A model generated the notes under the pieces. The model was not told where the DNA came from, did not search any database, and saw only the letters and a program-made list of their open reading frames with translations. From Bombyx mori (lineage: Eukaryota > Arthropoda > Insecta > Lepidoptera > Bombycidae): a DNA stretch of 64,000 nucleotides. Both the position numbers and the translations under genes were made by a program. This document shows, piece by piece, positions 42,822 to 54,146 of this stretch. The stretch spans positions 7,336,001 through 7,400,000 of the forward strand of contig NC_085133.1 in the NCBI RefSeq assembly GCF_030269925.1, written 5' to 3'. The first letter of the stretch is position 1, and each line of letters opens with the position of its first letter.

Positions 42822-43061
42822 TTGGTGGTAGGACTTCTTGTGAGTCCGTACGGGTAGGTACTACCACCCCGCCTATTTCTGTCGTGAAGCAGTAATGCGT
42901 TTCGGTTTGAAGGGTAGGGCAGCCGTTGTAACCATACTGAGACCTTAGAACTTATATCTCAAGATGAGTGGCGCGTTTACGTTGCAGATGTCTATGGACT
43001 CCATTAACCACTTAACACCAGGTCGGCTGTGAGCCCGTCCACACATCTAAGCAACAAATTT
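42822..43061 (+). mobile_element. Bm1 SINE, 5'-truncated
   Basis: Body from TTGGTGGTAGGACTTC to CACATCTAAGCAACAAA. The tail is T-rich rather than A-rich after AAGCAACAAA, so the end has been altered. Confidence 0.84.
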
Positions 43062-43102
43062 TTTTTTGTATGAAACTATGTATTGAAACTGAAAATCTGA
43101 TT

Positions 43103-43150
43103 ATTATCGCGACCTACTGAGAAGATCCGGAGAGATATTCAGTGGGCCAT
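43103..43150 (-). mobile_element. scrap of LINE family A 3' UTR
   Basis: CGACCTACTGAGAAGATCCGG and ATTCAGTGGGCC match the reverse 3' UTR blocks of the LINE at 61818-63727. Confidence 0.5.
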
Positions 43151-44512
43151 TTAAAGGTTCGCCACGAACAATAACTAAGATGTTGTTAAGTCTGACATTT
43201 TGCTTATGAATATTATTCGCTAGCGGTCCGCATCAAGCGAAATCTGTCGCTCATCAAGAGTCTCTCCGTTGAATAAATTGTTTTAATCTGACATCCATTC
43301 TACCGGCTTGCGAAATATGACAGATTACGTTCCATCTTAGCTCCCGCCTTCCTCGGCATCTCCTACGGCTACAATTCATAATGACCAATTAAAAAAATGT
43401 TATTTTCTCCTCAGAAAAAAAAAAATCGGAGGAAAATTTGCACACTTTACAAGGCCTACTTCGGAAGCTTCCAAAGGTTCACTTCCCTATTACTGATTAA
43501 TTAACAGCAAGCAACGTTCATAATAATGGATGGGGACTCCCTCGCCAGATTAAGTTTTTGTGGATCCGGTCACAGCTTGGAGGGACGTGTTTTGCTTATT
43601 CAGCAGGACCGGAGTCCGTTTGCGGAAATAGTCCCGAGGCATGTTGGAGTTTCTGTTCTGTGTTCATAAATTAAACTTCTTTAGACAAGATTAGGAATCG
43701 GACTACGATTGAATTACGAAATTGGCGCGCAAACTTGAACAAACATGGCTGAAGGTGTGTGACGTCATTTTGTATCAAAATGGACGATCTCTCCTTATAC
43801 GTCTATTGGGGTGAATCGGGACCCTTTCCAAATCAAACACAAATTTTTAATGATTTATCTTAGGGTAATACCAATAAAATTGAGATTAAAATGGTTCCGG
43901 AGGCTTAAATTTTTATATACGATGCTTTTATTATACATAGTTCATTACAAAATATATGCATAAACTGAAAAAATAGCTTGACCTGATTCACCTTGTTCTT
44001 TGGGATGAATCAGGTTACGTATGGGTACAATAGAGTTTTTCCATAGGGCTGGTACTATTTAGTTGTTAGGTAGGTGCCTAACTTTAGGTAATTAACTTTT
44101 TAATATCTTTAATGAGTTACAAAACTTTGATGATTAAATTAAACTATTTAATATTCTTAAACACAAAATAAAAGTCATTTTCAATTCAACAAAGTTAAAT
44201 CTAACAACTCGACAAAAGTATTGTGACATCCCAGAGTTGACGTAAAAATATATTAGATTTGTAACATCTTTTTAATGATTTAATTTATAAATGTGTTGTT
44301 TGAAAGGTCATTCTAATTTAATTAAGATAGTTAATAAGTACTTATTTAGTAGTACTTACTAATTAATAAGTACTTTTTTAGATAATTTCATTCGTGTTGT
44401 TCGGTACTTACGTGAGTTCTTATTAATATTTAAAAGAAACACATTCAGGGTCACCTGATACTTATCTTTATAAATTGGGCGACATTCAATTATTTATTTC
44501 ACGATTATTAAA
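43151..44512. other. AT-rich DNA, nothing recognised
   Basis: No exon, RNA gene or transposon supported. TAATAAGTACTTATTTAGTAGTACTTACTAATTAATAAGTACTT near 44330-44375 is a local palindromic microrepeat. Confidence 0.35.
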
Positions 44513-45016
44513 GTCGTCGTGGCCTAGAGGATAAGACGTCCGGTGCATTCGTATCTAGCGATGCAACGGTATTCGAATCCCGCAGACAGGTACCTTTTTT
44601 TTCCTACCTAAGCTGATAGCCTTGAGAGGCTATATCAGCGTCTTATAACGTCGTAACGTCGTATATAACAGCGTTAACTAGTAGGTGAGCTCACGGGGCT
44701 CAAACCTGATGACGTTGCTAACACGAACCCTAGCAAGAGCCGTGCTTCGCAGAATCTACCACCGGATCGGAAACGCGACCCACTGAGAAGATCCGGCGAG
44801 AAACTCAGTGGGCTGTGTCTGAGGGTTAATTTACTCGTCGAGCCCTTCATCGCAAGCGCCGGGTTCGACGAGAACGGTGACCGGTGCTTGAGGTACAGGT
44901 ACCAATTTTTCTAATGAAATACCTGCGTATCTGATGTTCACAAATTACTTCCATGGTGAAGGAATGGGTATTGTGTAATAAAAATCAAACCCGCAACAAT
45001 TATAATTTGCGTAATA
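44513..45016 (+). mobile_element. Bm1 head and central body split by a LINE
   Basis: 44513-44594 is the tRNA-like head: GTCGTCGTGGCCTAGAGGATAAG, then the B-box-like GTATTCGAATCCC. 44904-45016 is the central body (TTTTTCTAATGAAATACC...AATTATAATTTGCGTAAT). The usual 250-bp 3' part is absent. The head keeps a better B box than the full-length copy. Confidence 0.78.
44595..44894 (-). mobile_element. LINE family A 3' end nested in Bm1
   Basis: ACAGGTACC at 44586-44594 and 44895-44903 is the 9-bp duplication. The insert holds a T8 tail, the GATAGCCTTGAGAGGCTAT hairpin and the same 3' UTR as 61842-62100, truncated at GGTGCTTG. 300 bp. Confidence 0.85.
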
Positions 45017-45738
45017 AATATAAGCATTTACCATTCAGTTGTTGTACTATAAAACTGAAACTTACAACGCATATCTTCTTAAGGTGCCGGCATTAATGTG
45101 ATTGAAAGCTATAACTTATCTAAGTAATAAAAACCAATAAAAATAAGGGGCAGGTTATTATTGAATTTAATACTTATTTTTAGATTTATTTATAAAATAT
45201 AAGAGCATAATTAGAATTATTGTCCCATTCGAATACATAATAAAGATTTTCTATTGAAGCATTTTGTTGGATGCTACACGTTTCCACTTGTTTCTTAATA
45301 TTAATTACGAAGAGTATTAAATAAACTGAATTGTAAACTTCGTAAATTGGCTAGCCGAACAACATTCGACTGTTCCCGGAATATTTACTTTAAAATTAAT
45401 TAATTGTCTGTAATTAATTTTGGAGGAAGATTTCGAAATTGCTAGGTAATAATCGAATAAGGTTAAATTAAGTATTATAATTTCTGTTTGAGTTTTTTCC
45501 CTCTGGAGTTTCTATTAAAAAGGCATTTGAAAAGAATTTTTGTTCTTTGTGAGAAAATGAAGTAACATTTTCAATTATCTTTTTATTTGCTTTTATTCTG
45601 AAATATTTAATGTGTATAAATAAATAAACGAGAGTATTTAATTTTAAATTAAGACGATAAATAGCTACATTTTTCTTTTTAATGAATATTTTTTTTGAAT
45701 TTTAAAGGAATGCGAATATTTTAGACAGCTATTTATCA
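45017..45738. other. AT-rich DNA, nothing recognised
   Basis: No supported feature; AT content is high throughout. Confidence 0.35.
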
Positions 45739-46037
45739 CTTTTTTTTTGGTCAGGAAGAAATCGCCGAGCCCTTCACTGGGGATGGCGGGCGGGGTATGT
45801 CAGAGTCGAACTGACTAAAACCTCCTGGCACTCAACAACCAACATCCAAACCTCGCATGAGACAGAACTCATGAAAAGGCAAAGGGGGGGAAAGTGAAGC
45901 GTTTAGTGCGGAGCACATCTCTTCCATCACCCTCCCCCTCGGGACGCCGGACCGGCGGTCGTCGGCGCCACGACCACCAGCCCTCTCGGTCGGCAGGCAG
46001 TCCGAAGCCCGCCTAGATGGCGCCGGTTAGAGTAAGT
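45739..46037 (-). mobile_element. 299-bp GC-rich LINE 3' end with 12-bp duplication
   Basis: AGCTATTTATCA (45727-45738) and AGCTAATTATCA (46038-46049) differ at one base. The insert begins with a T run and is GC-rich (GACGCCGGACCGGCGGTCGTCGGCGCC), unlike the flanks. Likely the 3' UTR of another R1-like LINE family. Confidence 0.65.
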
Positions 46038-46049
46038 AGCTAATTATCA

Positions 46050-46454
46050 TAGTCACATTTTCTAGTGAACGTATTCTTTACGTTACAGAACCAACGTTAT
46101 TTGAAGTTCAGAGTACATTTCGATTCGAGATATCTTGAACAAATAAACAAAAAATATATATTAATATATGTTGAATACGTACGTACAGTTTGTATCAAAG
46201 ATTTTCCATTACCAGAACCACGGTAAGGAAGTGCCTTTGACCCGGCTCGTTACCAAAACCGTTTTCAATGAAACAGGGTTCGGCTGCGATCCGGGGTCCG
46301 GATATCGGTTTTTAGCACAACCTTCAAGGGTTTTTGCGTACCTGGAACAAAGAAGACGGGTCTCTTTAGTCCGCGAGAATGTTTAGTTTTGAAATGTGGA
46401 ATTTTTATACGGTTTTCAAACACGAAATTTCTTACAGATCATTCAATTTAGATA
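46050..46454. other. no supported gene
   Basis: The frame at 46168-46386 (72 codons) is richer in GC than the flanks but has no recognisable domain or splice signals. Confidence 0.3.
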
Positions 46455-46687
46455 TTTTTTTATTGATTAGATGGGTGGTCGAACTCACAGCCCACCTGAT
46501 GTTGAGCGGTTACTGGAGCCCATAGGCATCTGCGCCATCCACCTTGAGATATAAGTTCTAAGGTCTCAGTATAGTTACAACGGCTGCCCCACCCTTCAAA
46601 CCGAAACGCATTACTGCTTCACGACAGAAATAGGCGGGGCGGTGGTACCTACCCGTGCGGACTCACCAAGAGGTCCTACCACCAGTA
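46455..46687 (-). mobile_element. Bm1 SINE, 5'-truncated, small internal deletion
   Basis: Reverse body from TTTTTTATTGATTAGATGGG to CCTACCACCAGTA. CTACAACGTAAA of the consensus is missing. Confidence 0.85.
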
Positions 46688-47328
46688 AGTATTTTATGTA
46701 ATTTATGATAAAGTATTTTATCATAAAGCAATCATAAGAATTGCTTTCACATTCCTCAAGGCGTATACGTAATTTTAAAATTATCTTGCTTTAAGCAAAA
46801 ACAGATTTAAATTGTTTCTTCAAGATTTATTATTTAATTTTATTAAGTTACTAGCTTAATAAGATTTACAACAATAAAGCGTGACATCAGTCAACTATGC
46901 AATATTAATTATTTTTTTTAAATATGTTATAAATATAAATAATCCCTCTCTCTATATAATAAATTCACAAACAAATTACAGGCGAAAAAAAAACGTGTAA
47001 TATTTCTCGAACAATCTTATCTCACTCGCAACACCTATGTATCACCGTAATATGCTTTAGAAGAAAACTGTGATATACGCGACGCAAGGTATTGTCGCTC
47101 GTAAAAGCAGCGGTAATTGTGCTTCAAAAAACAATCACATACGCTATTAAGCTGAACGAGTTTTCTGAACGAGAGCGTAAATCGCTTTAAAGCCAATTTA
47201 TTGCCAGCCCTGCGATGGCGGGTCTGTTTTCTGGAAAATCTGGAACAGACTTTGGATTAGCTTGTTGATGTACCGTTCCTTTCACGGTAATAACCGTATT
47301 GAAAAGTACAAACATCAGTGTGCTTCTT
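46688..47328. other. AT-rich DNA, nothing recognised
   Basis: No supported feature. Confidence 0.35.
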
Positions 47329-47470
47329 TTTTTTTATAGGCAGACGAGCATACGGCCCACCTGATGGTGATTGGTTACCGTCGCCCATGGACTTCAGCAA
47401 TGCCAGGAGCAGAGCCAAGCCGCTGCCTACCGCTTAATACTCCCCACAAGCCTCTTTTAAAGAAGGACAC
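47329..47470 (-). mobile_element. LINE family B 3' tail
   Basis: Reverse tail from TTTTTTTTTATAGGCAGACGAGC through CCGCTGCCTACCG to CCTCTTTTAAAGAAGGAC. Confidence 0.72.
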
Positions 47471-47516
47471 TCCTGTCATATATGGAGAGCCAGGTTTTAT
47501 TACTAGATTAATTATC

Positions 47517-47716
47517 ACTTTTTTCCCCAACCTATTTGATGGCATAAGAGGCTATTCCAGTTACGCCCGGGTAGGTGAGCTCACGGGCTCGACCTGAGAG
47601 AATTTGCTAACACTAGCCCTAGCAAGAGCAGCGCTTCGCAGAATCTACCAACGGATTGTTATCGCGACCTACTGAGAAGATCCGGCGAGAAACTCAGTAG
47701 ATTGTGTCTATGGAGG
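47517..47716 (-). mobile_element. LINE family A 3' UTR fragment
   Basis: TAGGTGAGCTCACGGGCTCGACC, CTAGCCCTAGCAAGAGCAGCG and CGACCTACTGAGAAGATCCGG are in the order of the reference LINE 3' UTR. The terminal hairpin is partly eroded (AAGAGGCTATTCCAG). Confidence 0.72.
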
Positions 47717-47763
47717 AGTAAGCTTTATTGCACACCATTGAAAATTTTACGAGCTCACAGCCT

Positions 47764-47936
47764 ATCTGACATGTCCCTCTTCAAACGAGGCTTGTGGAGA
47801 GTATTAAGCGGTAGGCAGCGGCTTGGCTCTGCCCCTGGCATTGTTGAAGTCCATGGGCGACGGTAACCACTCACCATCAGGTGGGCCGTATGCTAGTCCG
47901 CCTACAAGGGCAATAAAAAAAAATAAAAAAAATCTG
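47764..47936 (+). mobile_element. LINE family B 3' tail
   Basis: CATGTCCCTCTTCAAACGAGG to GCCTACAAGGGCAATAAAAAAAAA. Forward, inverted relative to the copy at 47329. Confidence 0.74.
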
Positions 47937-48062
47937 GTGTTAAAAGATTACCGGAGCCCATATACATCAGATGGCTATCCCGCCAGACACGAGTTCGAGT
48001 CTCACTTTCTATAGGGTGGTGGTACCCGTGCGGGCTCACAAGACTACCACCGGTAAGGTTTC
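47937..48062 (-). mobile_element. decayed Bm1 with internal deletion
   Basis: TCTGGTGTTAAAAGATTACCGGAGCCCATATAC and GGGTGGTGGTACCCGTGCGGGCTCACAAGACTACCACC flank a foreign middle (GAGTTCGAGTCTCA). Confidence 0.6.
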
Positions 48063-48245
48063 AATGGCATTCAAGATACAGCTATCCCACAAACATTTAA
48101 TTTAATTATACACTAGCGAACTACGTCTCCAAAAACGAAATAATCAGTTTAGGGAACTATTCCCGATTGTTTTTGACAAGATTGCAACAAAACATTCATT
48201 TTTTCCATAGATATAAGTTCATAGTCAACGAACACTTACGTGACG

Positions 48246-48250
48246 GGGCG
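48246..48250. repeat. target-site duplication of LTR element, left
   Basis: GGGCG, repeated at 54142-54146 immediately outside the other LTR. A 5-bp duplication fits BEL/Pao elements. Confidence 0.8.
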
Positions 48251-48648
48251 TGCAGACGCGAGATAAGCAAACTACGAAAAATATTTGAAATTTGGTCGTT
48301 GCAAATGAAGGACACAGACTGCGGGAAGAAACGATAAGAAGCGGCAGTTCTGCGTTAAAGGAAGGATGCACAATACCTTTATGTAGTCCTTACTGCAGAC
48401 TCGTACCACTTCGCGATGAGAAACACCAACGATTTCACTTATTTACGTATTTAACATAACAAAGACACGAAGCGCGCGCGCGGTTGTTCCGCCATATTTT
48501 TTCGTCTTTGATGTCACCACACGATCTCGCTCGCACGCGTCCGTAGGTAAAGTGCCGGAGAGGGATGGGACAGGATTTGCAAAACCAAATTAAAATGTTG
48601 CTATTTTTCGAAACCTAAAACTAACTAAGTTTTAAACCAGCGCAACCA
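48251..48648 (-). repeat. 3' LTR
   Basis: 398 bp, TG...CA bounded in either orientation, with TGCAGACGCG at the outer edge. Contains the alternating GCGCGCGCG stretch. Preceded on the minus strand by a short purine tract, GGGGGAA (48655-48649), the likely plus-strand primer. Confidence 0.92.
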
Positions 48649-48868
48649 TTCCCCCGGGCTTGAAGGGACGCCTTCAAAGTATTATCTAACTAAAACGTGT
48701 ATTATCTAACTAAAAAACTAAAAAGTGTATTATCTAACAAACGAATAACAATAAATTCAAATAAGTACGCTACGTTTATCTATTATTACGCTATGTTCCT
48801 ACAAGAATTAAGAATTTATACTATATCTATATACAACTAACCTAAATAATATGAAAAATCTAAATGAG

Positions 48869-50962
48869 CTACTGGTTGGGTAGTGGACAGAGTCGCACCA
48901 CGGGACGCAAATACGATCCGATCGCTGTCTTAACCCGTGCAATGCGTGTAACTCCCGTAGAGTCCGGAAACACTTCTTCCACGACACCCAAAGGCCAGTG
49001 TAGAGGAGGCGAATTATCGTTAATCAGAATCACCACCGAGCCGACGACGACTGGATCGACCGGCGTGTTCCATTTGCGGCGTGATTGCAACGTATGAAGG
49101 TATTCCCGTCTCCAGCGCTTCCAAAACGATTGAACTAATTTGTCTAGCAAATCGTGTCTAGCAAGAGTAGTTAAATTTTCATCGATTTCTTCCGCAGGCA
49201 AGCATTTCAAAGGCGTGAGATTCAAAAAATGCGCAGGAGTTAAGGCAAGCGGTTCTGAAGGATCACTAGAGAGTGTTCTACATAAAGGTCGTGTATTCAT
49301 TACCGATTCGATCTGAGTGAGAACAGTACATAGCTCTTCAAATGAAAGAATTGTATCACCTATAACGCGATATAGATGAGACTTTAAGGTTTTGATATTA
49401 GCCTCCCAATTCCCGCCAAAATGGCTAGCTGTCGGTACATTTAGGGACCAATCAATGCGATTTTCAGCTAAGACGTGACCAAACTTTGTATTATGATACT
49501 TTGAACAAAGAAATTCATGAAGTTCTGAAAGCTTGCGTTTAGCACCTATATAATTCGTTCCATTGTCCGAATAAATTCTACCCACCGGGCCTCGTCTAGA
49601 TAGGAACCGCTTGAAGGCTCCCATGAAACTAGCTGTGCTTAAATCACCAGCCAGTTCTATATGTACCGCGCGCGTAGTCATGCAAACAAATAAACACACG
49701 TAAGCTTTGGTAGAACGAATACCTCGCCCACGTGTTATGGTAACCTTGAAAGGGCCAGCATAATCTGTACCCGTGTGAATGAAGGGTTTAGCGGATTGAA
49801 CGACACGACAAGAACGATGATCCGCCATTTCAGGGAATGTTGGCTTAGGACGAAGTCGAAAGCAAGGCATGCATTTGTGTATCCTATTCCTAATTAAATT
49901 ACGAGCAGAAAGTATCCAATACTTCTGACGTAAGTGCGCCATCAGCAGGTCAGGACCGGCGTGACAATTTAATTTATGATGATATTCGACAAGTAAATTC
50001 AAGATCGGATCTTTTCTCGGAAGCAAAATGGGATATTTCTCGTCGTAGCTCAAGTCAGAGTTTCTTAAACGTCCCCCTACTCTAATTAGTCCATCTTTAA
50101 GAAATGGTTTTAAGTGTCGAAATGCAGGGCTACAAACTTGACCTTCCTCGAGCTTCGCGATCTCAGCGCGAAAATAAAACCGTTGAAGTTCACGAAGAAT
50201 TAATAACTCAGCGAACTCATAATCCGATGCTGACATGCGATATCTGTGAGGTAACAATTTTACAAATCGACAAACGAAAACTACACTGCGCAATAGTTTA
50301 GACCAAGATGAGATACGATCTCCTAGTGATAATATAAGAGATTTTTCATTTAAAGTAGCGGCGAGAAAAGTCTGTTTCTTTTCTTCCGGCGCCTCAGGCT
50401 CTACGGAAGGGTTAAAAGGAACAGCAGGCCACTGCGCGACATCCAAATGTGCCCAAGGGGGGCCACTAAACCAAAGCGGGTGATTAATTATTTGGGAAGG
50501 AGTGAGGCCACGCGACAAACAATCAGCGGGATTGTCTTTACCAGACACGTGATATAGATTTTGTGGAGATAAATAGCTTTGTATCTTCGTCACTCTGTTA
50601 GCCACAAAGGTGCTCCATCGATGAGGCGATGAATGTGTCCAACAAAGTGCGACTGTTGAGTCTGAAAACGCGAATATATTGCGAAAAACAATGCGATTTT
50701 GACAAGCGACTACTACATTTTTTATGAGCTGAGCGAGTATGAGAATCGCGCAAAGCTCAAGTCTGGCGAGCGACACAACCTTTTTAGGAGAAACCTTTGA
50801 TTTTGCTGTTATCAAACGTATTGTACTATCATTGTTATTTTGAACGTGAAAATATATCACCCCACCATATGCTTTCTCACTGGCGTCCGCGAAACCTAAG
50901 ATAGTCGCGATGCTGTCGACGTTCATACCTACGTGACGTGGGATCTTTATATGAGAAAGCAA
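48869..50962 (-). pseudogene. pol 3' part: RNase H and integrase
   Basis: 697 codons open from a non-AUG codon, so this is the downstream end of a fused pol, not an independent gene. RNase H, first ~130 residues: FADASEKAYGG, LARLELCAIL, FSDSTVALCW and NPADCLSRG hold the acidic residues. Integrase: the zinc-binding region YHHKLNCHAG...CMPC, catalytic D in HTGTDYAG, D in IYSDNGTNY and E in GGNWEANIK, all intact. A basic C-terminal region follows (KRWRREYLHTLQSR...), as in BEL/Pao. The frame differs from gag-protease because of the deletion junction at about 50950-50975. Known job: removal of RNA template and integration of the cDNA. Confidence 0.9.
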
Positions 50963-53132
50963 AGGAAGTTCTTTCTAAGCAGTAAAATCGACTTTCACTT
51001 GCCTGACGCGAATTACCGAGAGTGTTAACATCACCTTTAAAGGGCAAAGCCACCACGTATCGTCCGTCACTATCTCGTGTGGTAGTACTGGTATAAAACT
51101 CCTCAGACATTTTGTCCTCGGGGCTGAGTACAGACGGCACGTCTACCTCCTCTAATTCCCAAAACTTCCGAATTGTGGAGTCTAACGGGTCTCCGGTACA
51201 GCAATATGAAACGCTCTCGTTGCTAGCTACACGAACGGGAGCGTCACCAACAATAACATAACCGAGGATAGTCTCTAACGCGATCGGCGAGGCATGCGAA
51301 GGCCGTCCTTGAACCTTGTTCGATAAGAGCAGATGCGGGAAAATCGAAGCTCCAATCAACAGTTGGATCGGGCCTGGGTTAAAGTAAGTATCGTCTGCCA
51401 ATGCTATGTCTTCGAAATTCGATAAAAGAGAGGCATCAACTGTGGTAGTCGGTAAACGTTCAGTAATTTTATCTACTACTAACGACTCCATAGTATAATT
51501 TACGTTACGATCGAAACGAGAATAAAATTTTATTTCTACAGAACCTTCAATTGTTTTGCTAGAACCTCCTATTCCCTTTACTACGGAACAAGCAGGTCTA
51601 TTATTTATGTTCAAACCCAATCGTCGACAACAATCACGAGTGACAAAATTGCTTTGAGACGCGCCATCCAACAACGCGCGTACACAATGCTCCCTACCAC
51701 GTGAATCAATAATAACTACACGTGCGGTCGCAATTAGTACCGTAGTAGGACTGCGTAAGATGCGGTTATAATCTTTCGATAAAGTGCACAGCGTTACGTC
51801 ATCCGTGCTGACGCGAGCTGGAGCAATGCCCATATCATTTAAGCCTACCGAAGAAGGCATGGAGGGCCGTGCGACAGCCGATGCTCGTGTACCTGGTGAC
51901 TGCGTGCGTCTAGCATTCGAATGCGCTTTACTCGCGACGGGTTCATTTCCGAAACATAATAAAGTGTGATGCTTAGAATTACATTTTTTACATAAAGAGG
52001 ACGACCTACACGCGGAAACACGATGACCGCTACTTAAACAATTTATACATAAATTGTTCGATTTGACGAATTGAAACCGCTCATTCGGTTTATAACTATT
52101 AAAAACCCTACATTTATAAATGTGATCATGTTTGTCACGACACAGACTACATACCGTTGACTCAGAACTAGATGTATAAGCCTGTGTAGATGATAACTTA
52201 GAGTCAAACTGCCCTTTGTTGGCAGCCTTGGGAACTGATGACGTGCGCTCTAATACTTTTATGTGATCACGAACAAAAGACACTAGATCTACAAACAATG
52301 GTATTTCGCATCCCTTATTATTTAAACGCTGATAGGATTCAAACGCACGGGCAGTGTCTGTGTCTAATTTTTTAAGCGCAACATGCAAAAATGTAAAATC
52401 TGATAGGTCATTGACCTTCAAGTTTTTTAAAGCGGCTACCGACGATGCGAACTTGTCCAAAAACAATTCCAAATTACTAGGTTTTGCAGAAGAGATAGGT
52501 TTGAATTCAAATAATTGATCTAAATACGCAGTAGCAGATAGACGTTTATCTTCGTATTTGCTATTTAATAAATCAAAAATTAACGAATAGTTTTCGGCGC
52601 TTGGAGTAATTCCCGCGCATATGGAACGAGCCCTGCCGGTTAATTTGCCTATCAAATAATAAAGTTTCTCAGAGTCCGTTAACGATGTATTATTATGTAC
52701 GACATTCCGAAAGCTAGAGATAAACAAAGGCCAGTTTTTTATATCGCCATTGAATTCGGGAATTTCTATTGGGGGTAGTTTCGGAATCCTATGTTGACCA
52801 GCCAGCGTAACGTGATCCCCCGTTTGCGATTGCGATTGTAACCTTTTTGCAGCTCGTTTCACGCAGCCTAAGAGATCTTCAAACGCCGTAAGAGGTTGAT
52901 AATTAACTAAATAATCGGGATTAGCCTTTAACTCCAACAAGATTATTTTATCGAGCACACCTTCAAAATCTTCACGCAATGAATCTACTGTTTCAAAGTC
53001 GCACAAAAAAGCGTCAGCGTTGAATGACTTTGAATCCATATCTCTAACTTGGCTAGAAATGCTTTGCATGCGGGAGAATATCCTATCTCTTTTGGCATAT
53101 AACATCTTTAAATTAGTATCTGAAGGTGCCAT
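50877..53132 (-). pseudogene. gag-protease polyprotein, ending at the RT deletion
   Basis: Start taken at AUG 53132 in good context (AAAATGG); the open frame extends ten codons upstream only via UUG. 751 codons. Gag core with PEFNGDIKNWPLFISSF near residue 135, typical of BEL/Pao. CCHC-type knuckles near residues 362-393 (CINC-x4-H-x4-C, then CKKC...HH...C). Protease near residue 487 reads ALLDGASQ where D-S/T-G would be expected; whether this is functional is unclear. The frame then enters the RT leader (GRYVVALPFKGD, NSRQASESRFYCLER) and after TS becomes an out-of-frame tail of about 28 residues over the RNase H coding region. Internal deletion, not point mutation, broke pol. Confidence 0.9.
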
Positions 53133-53162
53133 TTTAAGATAAACGTAAAATAAATATTTCAA

Positions 53163-53718
53163 ATTAACAAACTAACGATATTCGAAGCGGCGGGAAAGGT
53201 AAACACCTACCTACGAGTACAAATTTATGCGAATAGTACAAATGTTAATAAATATTTTATAGTAAAAAACTAAAGATAATATTCGAAGCGGCGGGTGTTA
53301 TTAGCACACAGGAATACGCTACTACCCGTCGCCTGGCGTTTCCTATCTATCGCCTTTTACGATATCCCAGGAAGAGGCGGGAGTGGTGCTATTCTACGTA
53401 AGGTGCCCGACACCACACGGGGAACCTACACTGAATACCTAAACTAATGTATGCGGCCGGCTCGAGGCGTACGCTCGACCGGTGATCTAACAAAGTAACT
53501 ACTGTTTTCAATAACCGATATAATTATGAAACCAGAACGCGGGTTTTCTATCTACCTAATTTGATATTGTAAATAAGTGATTATAATGTGAACGAAAACG
53601 ATATTTAAGACGAAAGCAGGAAAAGCGATATTTTTTCGAAGTACCTACTTGGTACGCGGTTCTAATGATATTAGGTAAATTAGGTAACCTAGGCAATGGT
53701 TGGCGCTGATTTAATACG
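53163..53718 (-). other. leader (5' UTR) of the BEL/Pao element
   Basis: About 550 bp between the PBS and the gag AUG, presumably holding the packaging signal. GATAATATTCGAAGCGGCGGG at 53277 and a near repeat at 53178 (GATATTCGAAGCGGCGGG) form a ~100-bp spaced direct repeat. Confidence 0.6.
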
Positions 53719-53738
53719 AATCCGGCTCGTTTGGACCA
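53719..53738 (-). promoter_or_regulatory. primer-binding site, tRNA-Tyr-like
   Basis: Five bases inside the 5' LTR, the minus strand reads TGGTCCAAACGAGCCGGATT. This complements the 3' end of a tRNA ending ...CCA. It resembles the complement of insect tRNA-Tyr (from memory) except for the AAA segment, so the primer identity is tentative. Confidence 0.6.
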
Positions 53739-53743
53739 AAAAA

Positions 53744-54141
53744 TGTATACGCGAGATAAGCAAACTACGAAAAATATTTGAAATTTGGTCGTTGCAAATG
53801 AAGGACACAGACTGCGGGAAGAAACGATAAGAAGCGGCAGTTCTGCGTTAAAGGAAGGATGCACAATACCTTTATGTAGTCCTTACTGCAGACTCGTACC
53901 ACTTCGCGATGAGAAACACCAACGATTTCACTTATTTACGTATTTAACATAACAAAGACACGAAGCGCGCGCGCGGTTGTTCCGCCATATTTTTTCGTCT
54001 TTGATGTCACCACACGATCTCGCTCGCACGCGTCCGTAGGTAAAGTGCCGGAGAGGGATGGGACAGGATTTGCAAAACCAAATTAAAATGTTGCTATTTT
54101 TCGAAACCTAAAACTAACTAAGTTTTAAACCAGCGCAACCA
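53744..54141 (-). repeat. 5' LTR
   Basis: 398 bp, identical by eye to 48251-48648 except positions 3 and 5 of the plus-strand end (TGTAT here, TGCAG there). It should contain the promoter and, in U3-R-U5 order, drive the minus-strand transcript. Confidence 0.92.
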
Positions 54142-54146
54142 GGGCG
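54142..54146. repeat. target-site duplication of LTR element, right
   Basis: GGGCG, matching 48246-48250. Confidence 0.8.

Larger units (their letters stand above)
48251..54141 (-). mobile_element. BEL/Pao LTR retrotransposon lacking the RT core
   Basis: 5,891 bp between GGGCG duplications. Minus-strand order: 5' LTR (54141-53744), primer-binding site (53738-53719), leader, gag-protease ORF, then RNase H and integrase, purine tract, 3' LTR (48648-48251). The gag-protease frame runs into the start of the RT region and then jumps to the end of the connection/RNase H region, so the catalytic RT is deleted. LTRs differ only at two positions in their terminal five bases. The element is therefore young yet incapable of its own reverse transcription. 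Confidence 0.92.

Noticed and set aside
44513..44594. Possible tRNA gene at the Bm1 head
   Set aside because: Matches the head of the full-length Bm1 at 24028-24476; no complete acceptor stem.
45739..46037. GC-rich block as a CpG-island-like promoter
   Set aside because: Flanking near-identical 12-mers and a T-run edge show that it is a retroposon insert.
48864..49097. Plus-strand frame at the end of the BEL/Pao element
   Set aside because: Antisense to integrase; no independent support.
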